Of a stretch of DNA of 7,584 nucleotides, positions 6,258-7,584 are shown one piece after another; the stretch's first letter is position 1, and each line of letters opens with the position of its first letter. A model generated the notes under the pieces. It was not told the DNA's origin, did not search any database, and worked only from the letters and a program-made list of their open reading frames with translations. This stretch comes from Lysobacterales bacterium (lineage in GTDB: Bacteria; Pseudomonadota; Gammaproteobacteria; Xanthomonadales; SZUA-36). The translations under genes were made by a program, and so were the position numbers. The stretch covers positions 1 through 7,584 of the forward strand of contig JAPHSB010000030.1 of the NCBI GenBank assembly GCA_026193295.1. The letters are read 5' to 3'.

Positions 6258-7127
6258 ATGACCGGATGTTCCGTGCCCAACAGCTGGAAGCGGGGCCTCC
6301 GCGTCGTTTTTCTGCTTTGCCTGTTTGCCTGGGGTTTGCCCGGCTGCGGCCCCTCCTGGTCACCGGTGGAAAACCGATCGGGCCAGGCAAGTTCCTACCA
6401 GTTGACGGCCGATGGCCACTACCTTGTGCGCCGTGGCGATTCCCTCTACACCATCGCTTTCCGCATGGGTCTCGATTGGCGGGACCTGGCGAAATGGAAT
6501 GACATCGGCGCACCCTATACCATCTATCCGGATCAGCAACTGCGCCTGTCACCGGCGCCGGCCCGGGCTGGCGGCAACGTCGTCACTCGCCCGGCCAAGC
6601 CACCGGCGGCCGCCGTCAGCACCGAACAGGGCACAAGCGTCCCAAGGGCGCAGTCGCGTACATTGCCCGCCACGGCAAGCACCGCCTCGGCGACGCCTGC
6701 CAAGCCGCCCCCGGCCGCGCCCGCGCCGTCGCCAGTGACCGCCCCGATGAAGGATCCAGGTACCTGGTTGTGGCCGGCCGAGGGCCGCTTGCTGAGTACC
6801 TTCAAGCCCAATGATCCGTCCCGAAACGGTATTGAAATCGGCGGCAAGGAGGGTCAACCGGTCATCTGCGCCGCCGCGGGGGAGGTCGTTTACAGCGGTA
6901 GCGGGCTGATCGGCTACGGCGAACTCATCATCGTCAAGCACAGCGACCGGATGCTGAGTGCATACGCTCACAACCGCAAGCGCCTGGTCAGCGAGGGGCA
7001 GAAGGTGGCTGCGGGTGAGCGCCTGGCCGAAATGGGCCGTGACGATCGGAACCAGCCCATGCTGCATTTCGAGATTCGCGTGAATGGCACACCGCAGGAT
7101 CCGCTGAAGTTCCTGCCGGGCCGGTAA
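6258..7127 (+). CDS. nlpD: LysM/LytM lipoprotein NlpD, predicted amidase activator
   Basis: This encodes a 289-residue envelope lipoprotein. Residues 11-29 form a lipoprotein signal ending in LPGC, so C30 is the predicted lipidated residue; Gly at +2 fits outer-membrane sorting. A LysM peptidoglycan-binding domain (about 54-98: YLVRRGDSLYTIAFRMGLDW) is followed by an Ala/Pro/Thr-rich linker (99-168) and a LytM/M23 domain (169-289). The zinc site is degenerate: the usual HxGxD reads RNGIE (189-193) and the usual HxH reads MLH (268-270), while H238 is kept. As in E. coli NlpD, it should therefore not cleave peptidoglycan but activate an amidase such as AmiC during cell separation. The start is uncertain: the frame opens at GTG 6240, and ATG 6258 gives a normal signal peptide, with GGAG (6242-6245) 12 bases upstream. 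rpoS follows, as in E. coli. Confidence 0.93.
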   Translation: MTGCSVPNSWKRGLRVVFLLCLFAWGLPGCGPSWSPVENRSGQASSYQLTADGHYLVRRGDSLYTIAFRMGLDWRDLAKWNDIGAPYTIYPDQQLRLSPAPARAGGNVVTRPAKPPAAAVSTEQGTSVPRAQSRTLPATASTASATPAKPPPAAPAPSPVTAPMKDPGTWLWPAEGRLLSTFKPNDPSRNGIEIGGKEGQPVICAAAGEVVYSGSGLIGYGELIIVKHSDRMLSAYAHNRKRLVSEGQKVAAGERLAEMGRDDRNQPMLHFEIRVNGTPQDPLKFLPGR

Positions 7128-7323
7128 CCCGGCCTCGCTGGACAGGCCGCGCTCACAAATTCCGGCCTGCTTCCATGATTCAAGTCAGGGAAAAAAGACT
7201 TTTCACGAAAAATGTGCTAATTTTTCCCTCTACCCTGTCTCATTTGACAATCCAGGAACGGTCGGGGTGAGTCCACGCAGGGTAGCCTGATTGTTCCGCG
7301 CCCAATGCGCTCGAGGAGGGGGG
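7128..7323 (+). promoter_or_regulatory. nlpD-rpoS intergenic leader with competing inverted repeats
   Basis: This 196-bp gap has an AT-rich centre (7187-7229) unlike its surroundings. A perfect 9-bp inverted repeat joins 7187-7195 (AGGGAAAAA) to 7221-7229. The same second arm, as 7222-7230, can pair with 7316-7324 (GAGGGGGGA, the Shine-Dalgarno region plus the first base of ATG) in nine pairs, three of them G-U. An 8-bp inverted repeat CTACCCTG/CAGGGTAG links 7230-7237 to 7278-7285. GCGC arms at 7298-7301 and 7307-7310 make a small hairpin before the ribosome site. A perfect TTGACA (7244-7249) has no acceptable -10 behind it. In E. coli, rpoS promoters lie within nlpD and the leader hides the ribosome site; a similar layout is an inference here. 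Confidence 0.4.
7313..7319 (+). promoter_or_regulatory. Ribosome binding site of rpoS
   Basis: GAGGAGG followed by four G, directly before ATG 7324. The very strong, G-rich site fixes the start; the other nearby ATG (7331) opens a frame that stops within 17 codons. The G-run is also what makes pairing with the upstream T/C-rich arm possible. Confidence 0.8.
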
Positions 7324-7584
7324 ATGCAAGATGTCCAACATGGACACACGGACGTATCCAATTCAAGCGAGCCGCGGCTGACCGCAGGTCCTGTCGAGCC
7401 CAAGCGCGGCAAATTGAGCAGACATAAAGTTCATGGCGGTGATGTCACGAGCATCTACCTCGGTGAAATCGGCCGTGCCCGCCTCCTCACGGCTGAAGAG
7501 GAAGTCGCGCTTGCCAGGGCTGCCAGCAAGGGTTGCCTTTCCAGCCGCCAACGCATGATCGAATCCAATCTGCGACTGGTGGTC
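7324..7584 (+). CDS. rpoS: RNA polymerase sigma factor RpoS (N-terminal part, cut by window end)
   Basis: The first 87 codons of the stationary-phase/general-stress sigma factor are present with no stop. The frame runs out of the window. Residues 41-70 (VTSIYLGEIGRARLLTAEEEVALARAASKG) are conserved sigma region 1.2, and residues 75-87 (RQRMIESNLRLVV) begin region 2.1; both closely match RpoS of E. coli and Pseudomonas. The N-terminus before YLGEIG is 44 residues, shorter than the 60 in E. coli. It is basic around 28-37 (KRGKLSRHKV), whereas the E. coli segment is strongly acidic. Downstream position from nlpD supports RpoS over RpoD or RpoH. The start has the strong GAGGAGG site. Residues for ClpXP/RssB turnover lie beyond the window. 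Confidence 0.95.
   Translation, partial: MQDVQHGHTDVSNSSEPRLTAGPVEPKRGKLSRHKVHGGDVTSIYLGEIGRARLLTAEEEVALARAASKGCLSSRQRMIESNLRLVV

Noticed and set aside
5605..6552. A 315-codon open frame on the minus strand across pcm and the nlpD start
   Set aside because: It lies opposite two well-recognised genes, has an Arg/His/Gln-rich low-information product and no family motif. Long antisense frames are common in GC-rich DNA.
7115..7133. 6-bp GC-rich hairpin spanning the nlpD stop as a terminator
   Set aside because: GCCGGG/CCCGGC with a 7-base loop has no T-run and is short for a terminator. Read-through into rpoS is usual for this gene pair.
7244..7249. Perfect TTGACA as an rpoS promoter
   Set aside because: The region 16-18 bases downstream is G-rich and has no resemblance to TATAAT, so I do not call a promoter.
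1..7584. Mobile elements, prophage, CRISPR, tRNA/rRNA, toxin-antitoxin or defence genes
   Set aside because: I saw no transposase or integrase motifs, regularly spaced repeats, or tRNA-like cloverleaf. All large frames are accounted for by core genes.

Overview
The window is a compact housekeeping stretch from a gammaproteobacterium with GC-rich DNA. It covers two conserved gene clusters and a small pair of genes on the opposite strand between them. The order petABC-sspAB, the order surE-pcm-nlpD-rpoS, SspA and SspB of the enterobacterial/pseudomonad type, and an RpoS start all point to Gammaproteobacteria. A PVWY Qo motif in cytochrome b, CPCHKS in the Rieske protein and GIGMTSQ near the Pcm start recall Xanthomonadales-like lineages, but from memory only, so I do not assign an order.

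Left part (61-2632, + strand): petA, petB and petC encode the three catalytic subunits of the cytochrome bc1 complex (ubiquinol:cytochrome c oxidoreductase, complex III). Consecutive genes overlap through TGATG junctions, so they form one translationally coupled operon. After a 100-bp gap with an inverted repeat come sspA (RNA-polymerase-associated stringent starvation protein A) and sspB (ClpXP adaptor for ssrA-tagged proteins).

Middle part (3779-4666): sspB converges on two minus-strand genes, an Smr-domain putative nuclease and a small DUF3301-like membrane protein, which overlap by GTGA. A 26-bp palindrome between the convergent genes contains both stop codons. The smr gene then diverges from surE across about 105 bp.

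Right part (4772-7584, + strand): surE (survival protein, nucleotide phosphatase), pcm (protein-repair methyltransferase), nlpD (LysM/LytM lipoprotein, predicted amidase activator) and the first 87 codons of rpoS (stationary-phase sigma factor), which runs off the window end. The 196-bp nlpD-rpoS gap has AT-rich inverted repeats. One arm could pair either with an upstream arm or with the rpoS Shine-Dalgarno region.

The window combines respiration (complex III) with stress, stationary-phase and quality-control functions (SspA, SspB, Smr, SurE, Pcm, RpoS). I found no phage, transposon, CRISPR, toxin-antitoxin or RNA gene, and nothing that I would call a new biological system. The observations most worth checking are the possible rpoS leader switch, the stop-codon palindrome and the gene neighbourhood itself.
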